From assembly GCF_036021035.1 (NCBI RefSeq), contig NZ_CP107930.1, forward strand, positions 4,278,001-4,342,000: a DNA stretch of 64,000 nucleotides, read 5' to 3'. Source of the DNA: Kineococcus sp. NBC_00420 (GTDB lineage Bacteria; Actinomycetota; Actinomycetes; Actinomycetales; Kineococcaceae). The translations under genes and the position numbers were made by a program. The notes beneath the pieces were generated by a model. The model was given only the letters and a program-made list of their open reading frames with translations, did no database searches and had not been told where the DNA came from. Shown here piece by piece: positions 7,994 through 19,081 of the stretch. The first letter of the stretch is position 1. Each line of letters starts with the position of its first letter.

Positions 7994-8716
7994 TCAGGTC
8001 AGCCGCCAGTCGATCCCGTCGCCCCCCTCGGCCCGCAGGAGTTCGTCGACGCGGCTGAACGGAGCGGAACCGAAGAACCCCCGCGAGGCCGACAACGGGC
8101 TGGGGTGCACCCCGGTGACGACCGGCACCCCGCCCAGCAGGGGAGCGACCGTCTGCGCGTCGCGACCCCAGAGCAGGGCCACGAGCGGTCCGCCCCGCGC
8201 GGCCAGGGCCCGGACGGCCGCGTCGGTGACGGCCTGCCAGCCGAGCTTGCGGTGCGACCCGGACTCGCCCGCGCGCACCGTCAGCACCCGGTTCAGCAAC
8301 AGGACCCCGGCCCGCGACCAGGAGGAGAGGTCGCCGTGCCCGGGCGCCTGCACGCCGGTGTCGGTGAGGAGTTCCTTGTGGATGTTGACCAGGCTGCGCG
8401 GCAGGGGCCGGACGTCCGGCTCGACGGCGAAGCTCAGCCCGATCGGGTGTCCGGGGGTGGGGTAGGGGTCCTGCCCGACCAGGAGCACCCGGACGCCGTC
8501 GAAGGGCTGCCGGAACGCCCGCAGCACGTTCTCGGGGGCGGGCAGCCACGGCGCGGGTTCGGCGGCCAGCGCGGTGGAGAGCCGCACCAGGTCGTCGCGC
8601 ACCCCCGCCAGGGCGCGGGCCCAGCCCGGGTCGAGGTCGTCGAGGCCGAGTCCGGCCGGATCGTCGTCCGTGCGCGGGAAGCAAGGGGCGGGTGGGGGCG
8701 CTGCGGCGGGAGTCAC
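7994..8716 (-). CDS. ung: Uracil-DNA glycosylase, family 1
   Basis: A 240-residue enzyme that removes uracil from DNA. Key motifs are [18 protein letters not shown] (water-activating Asp; PYP instead of PYH, which I recall as common in actinobacteria), [12 protein letters not shown] (uracil pocket Asn) and [14 protein letters not shown] (catalytic His and minor-groove loop). The Pro-rich first 30 residues are an extension. GTG at 8716 is favoured because TACCGT (8729-8724) lies seven bases upstream, a leaderless promoter; a GTG at 8764 with AGAGGG upstream would add 16 residues. Confidence 0.92.
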   Translation of the reverse strand: MTPAAAPPPAPCFPRTDDDPAGLGLDDLDPGWARALAGVRDDLVRLSTALAAEPAPWLPAPENVLRAFRQPFDGVRVLLVGQDPYPTPGHPIGLSFAVEPDVRPLPRSLVNIHKELLTDTGVQAPGHGDLSSWSRAGVLLLNRVLTVRAGESGSHRKLGWQAVTDAAVRALAARGGPLVALLWGRDAQTVAPLLGGVPVVTGVHPSPLSASRGFFGSAPFSRVDELLRAEGGDGIDWRLT

Positions 8717-8833
8717 GCACGGGACGGTACCGAGCCCGGACGCGCCCGCCGAGGTGAACGACACGGGTGTGATGCCCTCTTAGACTCCTGCCCGGCCCCC
8801 GGTTCCGGAGGCCGCGGTGAGAGGGGTCATGAC

Positions 8834-9160
8834 GTGGAGCGGAACGACGCATCGGCGCGCATCGAGCGAGACGTCCCGTCCCTCGAGGAGCAGCCCGGGG
8901 GGCTGCCCGACGGGCTGAGTCGCCGCGACGCCGAGATCCTGGCCTTCGAGCGGCAGTGGTGGAAGTACGCCGGCGCCAAGGAACAGGCCGTCCGCGAGCT
9001 CTTCGACCTCTCGCCCACGCGCTACTACCAGCTGCTCAACGCCCTCATCGACTCCCCGGCCGCCCTCGCCCACGACCCGATGCTGGTCAAGCGGCTGCGC
9101 CGGATGCGCACCAGCCGTCAGCGCGCCCGTTCGGCCCGCCGTCTCGGCGTGCAGCCCTGA
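8834..9160 (+). CDS. DUF3263 family protein
   Basis: A 108-residue protein with the DUF3263 core LSRRDAEILAFERQWWKYAGAKEQAVRELFDLSPTRYYQLLNALID, which looks like a small helix-turn-helix, and a basic tail KRLRRMRTSRQRARSARRLG. It is restricted to actinobacteria as far as I know and has no assigned function; DNA binding is plausible from the basic tail. The GTG start has GAGGGG nearby. In other actinobacteria it usually lies beside a LytR C-terminal gene and near cspA and groEL; here the LytR-like gene seems reduced to a short reading frame. Confidence 0.7.
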   Translation: MERNDASARIERDVPSLEEQPGGLPDGLSRRDAEILAFERQWWKYAGAKEQAVRELFDLSPTRYYQLLNALIDSPAALAHDPMLVKRLRRMRTSRQRARSARRLGVQP

Positions 9161-9240
9161 GCGCTCGTCGCGGGCGCTCGCCCCACCTGCTCGCCCGACG
9201 CGGGGCCCACCGGACCCGTCGGGGACCGGTCGGTGTCGCC

Positions 9241-9351
9241 GTGCTCGTCCTGGTCTGGTTGCTGGTCGCGGCCCTCGTCGTCGGCGGTCTCGCGGTCGCG
9301 GTCCGGTCCGTGGCCGGTCCGCTGCTGGACGTCGCCGGCCGGGTGCTCTGA
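9241..9351 (+). CDS. Possible very small membrane protein downstream of the DUF3263 gene
   Basis: In the otherwise unassigned stretch 9161-9604 one frame gives VLVLVWLLVAALVVGGLAVA followed by VRSVAGPLLDVAGRVL, a 36-residue single-span membrane peptide. The frame is open upstream to the end of the DUF3263 gene but has no ATG or GTG before 9241 and no clear ribosome binding site. It may be a relic of the N-terminal membrane anchor of the LytR C-terminal protein normally found here. Treat as doubtful. Confidence 0.25.
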   Translation: MLVLVWLLVAALVVGGLAVAVRSVAGPLLDVAGRVL

Positions 9352-9447
9352 GCGACGCCTCTCGGGTGTCTGCCGCGGTGAGGACGACGTGACCGTTTCG
9401 TGAAGACGAGGTTCCTCGAACCCTGTCCCACCAGCCCCTCCCCGCAC

Positions 9448-9604
9448 TAATCTGAGCCCCGGTCGATCAGTTCGACGGACACGTCCTCTCGGGGGGCGCA
9501 CGTCGGGCGTCGCCCTCGGCTCTCGTCGCCGCGGGCAGCGTGAGACCCGGCTCCGGTGCCCGCCGGCGCCGTTCTTCCGCTCGCTGCACCACCAGGAGAA
9601 GGCA
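9448..9604 (+). promoter_or_regulatory. Candidate -10 and long leader of the first cold-shock gene
   Basis: TAATCT at 9448-9453 is the best -10-like hexamer in the gap; no convincing -35 is 17 bases upstream. If used, the leader is about 145 bases, in line with the long leaders typical of csp genes and similar to that of the second csp gene here. AGGAG stands eight bases before the ATG. Confidence 0.4.
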
Positions 9605-9808
9605 ATGGCTCAGGGCACCGTGAAGTGGTTCAACTCCGAGAAGGGCTTCGGCTTCATCACCGTCGACGACGGTGGGGCGGACGTGTTCGTCCACTACTCC
9701 GCGATCGTGGCCGACGGCTACCGCTCCCTCGAGGAGGGTCAGCGCGTCGAGTTCGAGGTCGGGCAGGGCCAGAAGGGCCCCCAGGCCGAGAGCGTCCGCG
9801 CCGTCTGA
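9605..9808 (+). CDS. cspA: Cold-shock-domain protein
   Basis: A 67-residue single cold-shock domain: [18 protein letters not shown] carries RNP1 (KGFGFI), DVFVHYSAI carries RNP2 (VFVHY), and it ends [10 protein letters not shown]. It binds single-stranded RNA or DNA and acts as an RNA chaperone. A second copy at 49679-49882 shares most residues but differs at the C-terminus (QASNVTRL). An AGGAG site precedes the ATG, and a GC-rich hairpin follows the stop. Confidence 0.95.
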   Translation: MAQGTVKWFNSEKGFGFITVDDGGADVFVHYSAIVADGYRSLEEGQRVEFEVGQGQKGPQAESVRAV

Positions 9809-9835
9809 CCCGGCGCGGCGCCCCCCGGCGTGACC

Positions 9836-9870
9836 GTGCCCGGCCCCCGGTCCTCCCGGAGGCCGGGCAC
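9836..9870 (+). terminator. Hairpin after cspA
   Basis: GTGCCCGGCC (9836-9845) pairs perfectly with GGCCGGGCAC (9861-9870). The loop can form further short pairs. No U-tract follows, as is usual in high-GC genomes. Confidence 0.6.
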
Positions 9871-9911
9871 CAGCCCGCCCGCACTCGCGCACCGTCCGAG
9901 GCCTCCGGGGG

Positions 9912-9973
9912 TTTGCACTCGGGGGGTGAGAGTGCCAACATTGGCGTTGGCACTCTCGAGTCGAGAGTGACAA
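9912..9973 (+). promoter_or_regulatory. Two tandem CIRCE (HrcA) operators before groEL
   Basis: Two nine-nine-nine elements fit TTAGCACTC-N9-GAGTGCTAA. The first is TTTGCACTC-N9-GAGTGCCAA (9912-9938), the second TTGGCACTC-N9-GAGTGACAA (9947-9973). The right arm of the first and left arm of the second also form a perfect 12-base inverted repeat (GAGAGTGCCAAC/GTTGGCACTCTC) around ATTGGC. HrcA repressor should bind both to hold groEL down until heat stress. No groES or hrcA is in the window. Confidence 0.9.
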
Positions 9974-10016
9974 CTGCACTCGACCCGGGAGCGAAGCTCC
10001 CTGGCCGGTCCGGTGA

Positions 10017-11747
<1,731 letters not shown>

Positions 11748-11779
11748 GTCCAGCCACTCCGTAGCACCTGCACCACCCG

Positions 11780-11814
11780 CGAGGGCGGTCTCCCGATCAG
11801 GGAGGCCGCCCTCG
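11780..11814 (+). terminator. Terminator after groEL
   Basis: CGAGGGCGG-TCTCCC and GGGAGG-CCGCCCTCG pair around a short GATCA loop, 33 bases after the groEL stop. It lies between convergent groEL and the chemoreceptor gene and may serve both. Confidence 0.75.
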
Positions 11815-11854
11815 TGGCGTTGTCGGACCCGTCCGTCACCCGGGTCGGGCGGGA

Positions 11855-13447
11855 TCAGACGCGGGGAAGGGTGAAGGAGCCGACGAGCTCGTTGAGCTCG
11901 ACGGCGGCGCGCGAGACCTCCCCCGCGGTGGTGGCCGTGTGGGTCGCCCCCGCCGTGGTCTGATCCGCCGCAGCGGCGATGCCGGAGATGTTCAACGCGA
12001 TCTCCTGACTCCCCGAGGAGACCTCGGTGACGTTGCGCACCATCTCCGACGTCGTCGCCGACTGCTCCTCCACCGCCGCGGCGATGGTGGCCTGCAACCC
12101 GTCGATGCGGGCGATGACCTCACTGATGCCGCCGATGGCGAACGCGGCCTCGGTCGCGTCAGCCTGGGTGGCCGCCACCCGGGTGGTGATGGACTCGGTG
12201 GCCCGAGCGGTCTGCTGGGCCAGTTCCTTCACCTCCCCGGCGACGACGGCGAAGCCCTTGCCCATCTCCCCCGCGCGGGCGGCTTCGATGGTGGCGTTCA
12301 GCGCCAGGAGGTTCGTCTGCTCGGCGATGGAGGTGATGAGCTTGACGACGTCGCCGATCTCGCGGGAGGAGGCGGAGAGGCGGTCCAGGATCTCCGAGGC
12401 CTGCGACGCGCTGGACACGGCGTCGGCGGAGACCGAGGAGGCCTCGGCGGTGGAGGTGGCGATCTCGCGGATCGCGGCGGTCATCTCCTCCCCGGCGGCG
12501 GCGACGGTGCCGATGTTGGCGGAGATCTCTTCGGTGGCGGCGGAGACGACCTGGGTCTGGGTGGCGGATTCCTCGGCGCCGGAGGAGAGCTGGGTGGCGA
12601 CGGTGGTGAGTTCCTCGCTGGAGGCGGCGAGGGTCGCGGCGTTGCCGGCGATGCGGCGCATCGTCTCGGTGAGCCGGTCCATGGTCACGTCGAGGGCCCC
12701 GGACAGTTGGCCGACCTCGTCCTTGGCGCTGTAGCCCACCCGCTGGTCCAGGCGGCCCTGCGCCAGGCCCCGCACGACGGTGAGGGCGCGGCCCAGGGGG
12801 CCGGCGATGGAGCGGGCCACGACGACGGCGACGACCGCGGCGAGGACGAGGGCGAGGACGCCCACGGCCACGAGGAGGACCACGGCGGTGCGGTAGCTCT
12901 GGGCTCCGCGCTGCGCGGTGGCCGTGGCGTTGTCCGTCTCCGCCTTCTGGATGCGGTCCAGGATGGTGTAGATCCCCCGCGCGAGGGGGACGCTCGCCGC
13001 GTCACGTTCGGCGATGAAGCCCGCCTGGTCGTTCGCCTTCGCCAGAGCGATGAGCTTCTCCCGTCCGGTGCGGTAGGTGGCGAGGTCGGCGGCGAAGGAC
13101 TCCCGGTCGGCGACGGTCGAGACCGGGTCGGTGGCCAGGTAGACCTTCCACGCCGCGTCGAGCTGGGCGTCGTCGGCGCTGACCGCCTGCAGCGCGGCGG
13201 AGGTCGCCGACGCGTCGCTGGCCAGGGCGGAGGAGGCCAGGTCGGCGCGGGACTGGGCGAAGGCGTACTTGACCGTCCCGATGTTCTGGACTCCGGGGAC
13301 GACCACGTCGGACATCGCCGTCACCGTGTCCTGCGAGGAGTGCAGGCGGGAGATGCCCAGGGCCGCCACGGCGGCCAGCAGCAGGCAGACGATGCCGAAG
13401 CCGACGAACAGCTTCGACGCGATGTTCAGATCGCGCAGCTTTCCCAT
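11855..13447 (-). CDS. Methyl-accepting chemotaxis protein
   Basis: A 530-residue receptor. A first membrane helix (about 12-31) and a second (about 190-212) enclose an extracellular, mostly helical four-helix-bundle ligand domain of about 155 residues. HAMP follows ([26 protein letters not shown]), then the cytoplasmic signalling rod with the hairpin tip [39 protein letters not shown]. It passes chemical signals to CheA/CheW to bias flagellar rotation. No other che gene is in the window. GAGGA precedes the ATG by six bases. The ligand cannot be predicted. Confidence 0.93.
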   Translation of the reverse strand: MGKLRDLNIASKLFVGFGIVCLLLAAVAALGISRLHSSQDTVTAMSDVVVPGVQNIGTVKYAFAQSRADLASSALASDASATSAALQAVSADDAQLDAAWKVYLATDPVSTVADRESFAADLATYRTGREKLIALAKANDQAGFIAERDAASVPLARGIYTILDRIQKAETDNATATAQRGAQSYRTAVVLLVAVGVLALVLAAVVAVVVARSIAGPLGRALTVVRGLAQGRLDQRVGYSAKDEVGQLSGALDVTMDRLTETMRRIAGNAATLAASSEELTTVATQLSSGAEESATQTQVVSAATEEISANIGTVAAAGEEMTAAIREIATSTAEASSVSADAVSSASQASEILDRLSASSREIGDVVKLITSIAEQTNLLALNATIEAARAGEMGKGFAVVAGEVKELAQQTARATESITTRVAATQADATEAAFAIGGISEVIARIDGLQATIAAAVEEQSATTSEMVRNVTEVSSGSQEIALNISGIAAAADQTTAGATHTATTAGEVSRAAVELNELVGSFTLPRV

Positions 13448-13615
13448 GAGTGGTCCTCGTTCCCGTCGGAGCCGACGCCAGGAAGAGCCGACCGGGTGAA
13501 CATCGGTCGTCGGCGGTCGCCGCTGTAGGGGAGCAGAGGAGCCGTGGGGGTCGATGACTTCCGGAGCGGCGTGCGGTCAGATGGGCAGAACCGCAGGACG
13601 CGACCCAGGAGAACC

Positions 13616-14179
13616 ATGCGCACCCTCATCATCACCGCCTTCACCTCCCTCGACAGCGTCGTGGAGGCCCCGGGCGGCGAGCCCGGCTACCGCAACGCCG
13701 GCTGGACGTTCCAGGACATCGCCTTCGACCCGGCGGCCTACGAGATCAAGGGTCGCGAGACGGGGGAGACCACCGCGCTGCTGCTGGGCCGCACCAGCTA
13801 CGAGGCCTTCGCCCCGGTCTGGCCGACGATGGACGACTTCGCCGCCTACAACGCCATGCCGCGCTACGTCGTCTCCACGACGCTGGAGCACGACGACGCG
13901 CGGTGGCCCGCCACGATCCTGCGCTCGGTCGACGACGTCGCGGCGCTGAAGGAGACCGAGGGCGGGCCGATCGCCGTGCACGGCAGCGCCACCCTGGGGG
14001 CCTCCCTGGCCGACGCGGGCCTCGTCGACCGCTACCACCTGCTCGTCTTCCCCGTCCTGCTCGGCGCCGGGAAGCGGTTGTTCAGCACCACCGACAAGGA
14101 CAGGCAGCTGCTCACCGTCCGCGAGTCGCAGACCTACCCCAACGGCATCACGAAGCTGGTCTACGACGTCGTCCGGTGA
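13616..14179 (+). CDS. RibD C-terminal / dihydrofolate-reductase-like protein
   Basis: A 187-residue single-domain protein starting MRTLIITAFTSLDSVVEAPGG, with LLLGRTSYEAF and GPIAVHGSATLGASLADAGLVDRYHLLVFPVLLGAG, the standard signature of stand-alone RibD_C proteins. They share the DHFR fold and bind NADPH; most are uncharacterised reductases and not part of riboflavin synthesis. AGGAG lies six bases before the ATG. A second family member is at 60031-60600. Confidence 0.85.
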   Translation: MRTLIITAFTSLDSVVEAPGGEPGYRNAGWTFQDIAFDPAAYEIKGRETGETTALLLGRTSYEAFAPVWPTMDDFAAYNAMPRYVVSTTLEHDDARWPATILRSVDDVAALKETEGGPIAVHGSATLGASLADAGLVDRYHLLVFPVLLGAGKRLFSTTDKDRQLLTVRESQTYPNGITKLVYDVVR

Positions 14180-14226
14180 CGCCCGGTGACGTGAGCAGCC
14201 GGGGTTCCATCGATTACCGTCTTCCC

Positions 14227-15513
14227 GTGAGCACCTCGACGACGACGTCGTCCACCACCGCCCCCGGGGTCAACTGGGCCCGCAACTACGCCTACAGCGC
14301 GGGCACCCTGCACCGCCCGACCTCCCTCGACGAGCTGCGCGCCGTGGTCGCGTCGACCGGGCGCGTGCGGGCCGTGGGGACGCGGCACTGCTTCAACGAC
14401 ATCGCGGACTCCCCGGGCGACATGGTCACCCTGGAGGACCTCCCGACCGAGGTCGAGGTCGACTCCGCCGCGGGCAGCGCCCGGGTCAGCGCCGCCACCA
14501 GCTACGGCGTGCTCGCCCAACGGTTGCAGGACTCCGGGGTCGCGCTGGCGACGATGGCCTCGTTGCCGCACATCAGCGTCGCCGGGGGTGTCTCCACGGC
14601 GACTCACGGCTCGGGTGACGGCACGCAGAACCTCGCCGGCGCGGTCCGCGCCGTGGAGCTGGTGACCGCGGACGGCGACGTGCGACGGGTCGAACGCGGC
14701 GACGCGGAGTTCCCCGGCAGCGTCGTGGCGCTCGGCTCGCTGGGGATCGTGACCCACCTCGAGCTCGACGTGCTCCCGACCTACGCGGTCCGCCAGGACG
14801 TCTACTCGGGACTGTCCTTCGAGGCGTTCACCGCGAACTTCGACGCGGTCACCTCCGCCGCCTACAGCGTCAGCGTCTACACGAACTGGATCGGCAGCGA
14901 CACCACCCAGGTGTGGCTCAAGACCCGCGTCAGCGACAGCGCCGACGCCCCGACCGAACTCTTCGGCGCCCGCCGGGCGAGCGAACCCCTGCACCCGCTG
15001 CCCGAGGTCGACATCCGCAACGCCACCGAGCAGCTCGGGATCCCCGGCCCGTGGCACGAACGGCTGCCGCACTTCCGGTTCAGCTTCGCCCCGAGCAACG
15101 GGGAGGAACTGCAGGTCGAGTACCTCGTGGCCCGGGAGAACGCGCTAGGGGTGATCGCGGCCCTGCGCGACCTCGGCCCCTCGATCGCCCCCCTGCTGCA
15201 CATGTGCGAGATCCGCACCGTCGCCGCCGACGACCTGTGGCTCTCCAGCGCCTACCAGCGCGACACCGTCGCGTTCCACTTCACCTACAAGCAGCGCCAG
15301 GCCGAGGTCATCGCGGCCGTCGCCGAGGTCGAGGCGGCCCTGGCGCCGTTCGACGTGCGCCCGCACTGGGGCAAGCTGTTCGCGGCCTCCGCAGACCGCC
15401 TCGCGAGCCTCTACCCGCGCTTCGACGACATGCGGGCCCTCGTCGCGAGCCACGACCCCGGCCGGAAGTTCGCCAACGCCTACACCGACCGCATCGGCCT
15501 GACCCACCCCTGA
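14227..15513 (+). CDS. FAD-linked alditol/xylitol oxidase
   Basis: A 428-residue oxidase resembling Streptomyces alditol oxidase (AldO). VRAVGTRHCFNDIADSPGD (about 48-66) has the histidine (residue 54) that holds FAD covalently in AldO. LPHISVAGGVSTATHGSG is the second FAD-binding stretch, and CEIRTVAADDLWLSS with VAFHFTYK contributes the substrate-binding EIR and lysine. It would oxidise sugar alcohols such as xylitol or sorbitol to aldoses, releasing H2O2. No signal peptide. TACCGT (14215-14220) is six bases before the GTG with no ribosome site, so leaderless. The MmcQ gene follows by 24 bases. Confidence 0.9.
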   Translation: MSTSTTTSSTTAPGVNWARNYAYSAGTLHRPTSLDELRAVVASTGRVRAVGTRHCFNDIADSPGDMVTLEDLPTEVEVDSAAGSARVSAATSYGVLAQRLQDSGVALATMASLPHISVAGGVSTATHGSGDGTQNLAGAVRAVELVTADGDVRRVERGDAEFPGSVVALGSLGIVTHLELDVLPTYAVRQDVYSGLSFEAFTANFDAVTSAAYSVSVYTNWIGSDTTQVWLKTRVSDSADAPTELFGARRASEPLHPLPEVDIRNATEQLGIPGPWHERLPHFRFSFAPSNGEELQVEYLVARENALGVIAALRDLGPSIAPLLHMCEIRTVAADDLWLSSAYQRDTVAFHFTYKQRQAEVIAAVAEVEAALAPFDVRPHWGKLFAASADRLASLYPRFDDMRALVASHDPGRKFANAYTDRIGLTHP

Positions 15514-15537
15514 CGCATCCCTGACCCGGAGGTACCG

Positions 15538-15921
15538 GTGGCGACCTACGACGACGTGCACCGCCTGGCCTCCGCCCTGCCCGAGGTGGAGGTGGGGCAG
15601 CGCTTCCGGCACCGGGCCTGGTCGGTGGCCGGGCAGGGCTTCACCTGGGAGCGGCCGTTCACCAAGGCCGACGTCAAGCGGTTCCGCGCGGATCCCGTCC
15701 CCACCGGCCCGATCCTGGCGATCGCCTGCGAGGACCTGGGGGAGAAGGAGTCCGTACTGGCGCAGGGGCGGGTGGGGTTCTTCGACATCCCCCACTTCGC
15801 CGGGTACGCCGCCTACCTCGTCGCCCTCGACGCGGTGGACGACGCGGACCTGGAGGAAGCCCTGCAGGACGCCTGGGCCGCGAAGGCACCGTCGCGGTTG
15901 CTGCCGGAGGCGGATCGGTAG
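15538..15921 (+). CDS. MmcQ/YjbR family protein
   Basis: A 127-residue protein with [41 protein letters not shown] and [20 protein letters not shown], the usual pattern of the MmcQ/YjbR fold. These small proteins resemble DNA-binding or metal-resistance regulators, but no function is firmly shown. GGAGG sits five bases before the GTG start, and the gene follows the alditol oxidase closely, so they may be co-transcribed. Confidence 0.8.
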   Translation: MATYDDVHRLASALPEVEVGQRFRHRAWSVAGQGFTWERPFTKADVKRFRADPVPTGPILAIACEDLGEKESVLAQGRVGFFDIPHFAGYAAYLVALDAVDDADLEEALQDAWAAKAPSRLLPEADR

Positions 15922-15944
15922 CGTCGCCGGGGTGACCGCGGGCC

Positions 15945-16556
15945 TCAGAGCGCGACGGGGTCGCGTCCGACGTCGTAGAACGCGATCTCCGCGTCGGCGA
16001 ACCGGTTCTCCAGCGCGTCCAGGCCGTGGGCCAGCAGGTACTTCCGCTCCACCTCGTGGATCGGGACGGCCTGCAACCAGTAGACGTCGGTCCCCGGCTG
16101 GAGCTCGTCGGCCTCCAGCGTCCAGCGCTGCAACCGGGGGAAGTTCCCCGGGGCGGTGAACACCAGGTGCTCGGTCCGGCCGCCGAGGAGGTCGGCGACG
16201 ATGCCGGGGAACACGACCCCGGGCGAGAGCGGCCAGGGTTCGCCCATCGCCGTGAACGACGACGCGACGAGCAGCCCCGTCGCCAGGCGCGGCTCCACAC
16301 CTTCGAGGACGGTCACGAGCTCGACCCGGATGTCGTTGCCGTTCACCAGGTTCGGTGAACGGTGCAGCGAGATCGTCGACACCGAGGTGAACCCCGGCGA
16401 CGGGCAGTCGTGCGCGGTCAGCACGTCGAGGGACTGCGTCTCCTCGCGGTTCAGGAACTCCTCGACCTGGGGTCGGCCGTCGGGGACGAGCTGGGCCCCG
16501 ACGAACCGGGCCATCGCGACCTCGGCGTCGGTGGGGGGCGGGATCTCCAACGTCAC
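15945..16556 (-). CDS. Suppressor-of-fused (SUFU) domain protein
   Basis: A 203-residue protein with [51 protein letters not shown] and [30 protein letters not shown], the pattern of bacterial SUFU-domain proteins. Bacterial members are often immunity proteins of toxin systems, but no toxin gene is nearby. Its GTG start overlaps the cofG stop (GTGA, 16556-16553), so it is translated with an F420 gene. That partnership is unexpected, and the role is unknown. Confidence 0.8.
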   Translation of the reverse strand: MTLEIPPPTDAEVAMARFVGAQLVPDGRPQVEEFLNREETQSLDVLTAHDCPSPGFTSVSTISLHRSPNLVNGNDIRVELVTVLEGVEPRLATGLLVASSFTAMGEPWPLSPGVVFPGIVADLLGGRTEHLVFTAPGNFPRLQRWTLEADELQPGTDVYWLQAVPIHEVERKYLLAHGLDALENRFADAEIAFYDVGRDPVAL

Positions 16557-17845
16557 GCGGCCAACCTTCCCACGGGTCTCGCCGACTCCACGGCGAGTCC
16601 GGTCTCCGGGTCCGCGAGCGCCGCGAGGCTCGGCAGGAGTTCCGGGGAGATCCAGCGCGTCCCGCCGGCGAGGGCGTCGAGGACGAACCGCGGGTGGGCG
16701 GTGAGCCGCTCGGCGAGGCGGAAACCCGCAGCCCGGGTGGTCTCGGCGAGGTCGTCGAGCTGCGGCCAGGGGCGTTCGGGGTTCACGTGGTCGGGGGTCA
16801 GCGGGGACACCCCGCCCCAGTCGTCGACGCCGGCGGCGAGGAGTCGTTCGCGCTGGCCCGGGTCCGACAGGTTCGGCGGGGACTGCAGCGAGACGCCCGG
16901 CCCGAGCAGCAACCGGGAGACGGCGATGGTGGCGAGGTACTCGCTGTGGCCGAGGTCCTCCTCCCCGCGCATGGCGGTGTCGTCCTTGGCGCGGAAGTTC
17001 TGGACGATGACCTCCTGGATCCCGTCGAACTCCGCGATGACGTCCCTGATCGCCAGGATCGAGTCGACGCGTTCCGCGAGGGTCTCGCCGATGCCGACGA
17101 GGATCCCCGTCGTGAACGGCACCCCGGCCCGGCCGGCGTCGCGCAGGACCCGCATCCGCAGGGCCGGGTCCTTGTCGGGGGAGCCGTAGTGCACCTGCCC
17201 CGGTTCGGTCCACAACCGGCTCGACGTCGTCTCGAGCATCATCCCCATCGAGGGGGCGAGCGGCTTGGCGGCGAGCAGGGTCTCGTAGGACATGACGCCG
17301 GGGTTGAGGTGCGGAAGCAGCCCCGTCTCGTCGAGGACGCGACGGGCCAGGTGCTGGACGTAGTCGAGCGTGGAGGAGAAACCCCGCTGGGTCAGCCACG
17401 CGCGGGCCGCGGGCCAGCGGTCCTCGGGGGCGTCCCCGAGGGTGAACAGCGCCTCCTTGCAGCCCATCGCCGCACCGTCGCGGGCGATCTCCAGCACGTC
17501 GTCCTCGGAGAGGAACAGCACGGGCAGCCGACCGGGGACGGTGGCGAAGGTGCAGTAGTGGCAGCGGTCCCGGCACAACCGGGTGATGGGGACGAACACC
17601 TTGCGGGAGTAGGTGACCACCCCGGGGCGTCCGGCCCGGGCCATGGCCGCGTCGCGGACGGGCCCGGCGAGGGCGCACAGCGCCTGCAGGTCGTCACCGC
17701 GGGCGTGCAGCAGGACCTCGGCGTGTCTGGCGTCGAGTTCGCCGCGGGCGGCGAGCTCGAGGGCGTCCGTGATCTCGGCGGCCGTGGGGGCGGCGCTGAC
17801 CGGCGCCGCGTGGCGGCGTCGCGGGGACGGCAGGGGGTTGCTCAT
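16553..17845 (-). CDS. cofG: FO synthase subunit 1, radical SAM enzyme CofG
   Basis: A 430-residue radical SAM protein. [12 protein letters not shown] places the cluster cysteines at 91, 95 and 98, and [30 protein letters not shown] and [10 protein letters not shown] are CofG signatures. With CofH it makes 7,8-didemethyl-8-hydroxy-5-deazariboflavin, the chromophore of coenzyme F420. Many actinobacteria fuse CofG and CofH as FbiC; here CofG stands alone. The C-terminal residues 400-430 are of average length. cofC lies upstream on the same strand; the only CofH-like gene nearby (19082-20101) lacks its cluster motif. Confidence 0.93.
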   Translation of the reverse strand: MSNPLPSPRRRHAAPVSAAPTAAEITDALELAARGELDARHAEVLLHARGDDLQALCALAGPVRDAAMARAGRPGVVTYSRKVFVPITRLCRDRCHYCTFATVPGRLPVLFLSEDDVLEIARDGAAMGCKEALFTLGDAPEDRWPAARAWLTQRGFSSTLDYVQHLARRVLDETGLLPHLNPGVMSYETLLAAKPLAPSMGMMLETTSSRLWTEPGQVHYGSPDKDPALRMRVLRDAGRAGVPFTTGILVGIGETLAERVDSILAIRDVIAEFDGIQEVIVQNFRAKDDTAMRGEEDLGHSEYLATIAVSRLLLGPGVSLQSPPNLSDPGQRERLLAAGVDDWGGVSPLTPDHVNPERPWPQLDDLAETTRAAGFRLAERLTAHPRFVLDALAGGTRWISPELLPSLAALADPETGLAVESARPVGRLAA

Positions 17846-17894
17846 GGTGCCTTTCCGGTGCTGCGGTTCAGGGCGGTGGTTCAGGGAAGTGGGT

Positions 17895-18521
17895 TCAGGG
17901 CAGGGGGATCGCTGCGGAGGCGAGGACGGCGGCGGTGCGGGGGCCGACCCCCAGGGCGAGGGCCTCGGCCAGGTCGTCGACGGTGTCGACGTCGCGCCGC
18001 AGCGACGGGTAGGGCGCGGTCAGCGCGCGGGCTCCGGCCGCCCGGTGGGCCCGGGCCGAGTCCGGGCCGAAGCGGTGCGGGGGCGCGCCGTCCCGGTCGG
18101 CCAGCAGGACGCTGCCCCGCCCGTCGGCGTCGGTGACCAGGGCCGGGCCGGGGAGGGCGAGCGCCTCCGCCAGGGCGGCGGCGAGGTCCTCCGGTCGCAG
18201 GGCGGGCAGGTCGCCGAGCAGGACGGCGGTGGGGCCGCGGTCCAGGCAGGCGACACCGGCCTCGATCGCGGCCCCCAACCCGGGACGACCCGCGGAGACG
18301 GTGACCGCCCCCGTCGCGCGGGCGGCGGCGGTGACGTCGGGGTCGTCGCTGACGCAGACGACCAGGCCGACCCCGGGTGTCCCGAGGCAGGCGGCGAGGC
18401 AGTCCAGCGCCATCGCCAGCGCCAGGGACCGGCGTGCGGGACCGGGCAGGGCGAGGCGGGACTTCGCCTCACCTCCGCCCTTGACGGGGACGACGACCCG
18501 CCAACCGCTCACGTGCGTCAC
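17895..18521 (-). CDS. cofC: CofC/FbiD nucleotidyltransferase of F420 synthesis
   Basis: A 208-residue nucleotidyltransferase. [17 protein letters not shown] near the start is the nucleotide-binding signature, and [20 protein letters not shown] carries the metal-binding Asp. It activates 2-phospholactate or phosphoenolpyruvate with GTP for attachment to FO. GTG at 18521 is used; GAGACT lies six bases upstream. A GTG three codons later (18512) is also possible. It is on the same strand as cofG, 49 bases apart, and divergent from moaE. Confidence 0.9.
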   Translation of the reverse strand: MTHVSGWRVVVPVKGGGEAKSRLALPGPARRSLALAMALDCLAACLGTPGVGLVVCVSDDPDVTAAARATGAVTVSAGRPGLGAAIEAGVACLDRGPTAVLLGDLPALRPEDLAAALAEALALPGPALVTDADGRGSVLLADRDGAPPHRFGPDSARAHRAAGARALTAPYPSLRRDVDTVDDLAEALALGVGPRTAAVLASAAIPLP

Positions 18522-18573
18522 CGAGGGAGTCTCTCCCACGGTGCCGGGTCGCGAAACACCTACCCTCGTTCTC

Positions 18574-19053
18574 GTGAGCACCGCATCGACTCCTGGCGCG
18601 CGGCCCGACGCGTCGCGGCTGTCCGTCCCGGCCCGTCGGGTCGTGCGGACCGCCGTCAGCACCGAGCCCCTCGACGTCGACGAGCACGCCCGCCTCGTGG
18701 GGGACCGCGCCGCCGGGGCGGTCGTCACCTTCGCCGGCGTGGTCCGCGACCACGACCACGGTGCCCCGGTGCGCGAGCTCGAGTACGTCGGGCACCCCGG
18801 CGCCGCCGACGTGCTCGCCGCGGTGGTCGCCGAGGTCGTCGCCGACAGTCCCGTCGACGCCGTCGCCGTGAGCCACCGCCTCGGTCACCTCGCCATCGGT
18901 GACGTCGCCCTCGCCGTCGCGGTCTCCGCCGCGCACCGCGGGGAGGCGTTCGCGGTGTGCGCGCGTCTCGTCGACGAGGTCAAGGACCGGTTGCCGGTCT
19001 GGAAGCACCAGCACTTCACCGACGGGACCTCCGAGTGGGTCGCCTGTCCCTGA
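18574..19053 (+). CDS. moaE: Molybdopterin synthase catalytic subunit MoaE
   Basis: A 159-residue protein. GAVVTFAGVVRDHDHGAPVRELEYVGHPGAADV, then VSHRLGHLAIGDVALAVAVSAAHRGEAF and KDRLPVWKHQHFTDGTSEWV, are the MoaE hallmarks, with the catalytic lysine in VWKHQ. It forms molybdopterin dithiolene with MoaD. The first 30 residues are an extra Ser/Ala/Arg-rich extension. TACCCT (18561-18566) is seven bases before the GTG, suggesting a leaderless mRNA. moaD and moaA are about 4.4 kb downstream on the other strand; moaC is not in the window. Confidence 0.93.
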   Translation: MSTASTPGARPDASRLSVPARRVVRTAVSTEPLDVDEHARLVGDRAAGAVVTFAGVVRDHDHGAPVRELEYVGHPGAADVLAAVVAEVVADSPVDAVAVSHRLGHLAIGDVALAVAVSAAHRGEAFAVCARLVDEVKDRLPVWKHQHFTDGTSEWVACP

Positions 19054-19081
19054 GGCCACCGGCGGCGGTTAGCCTCCTGCG

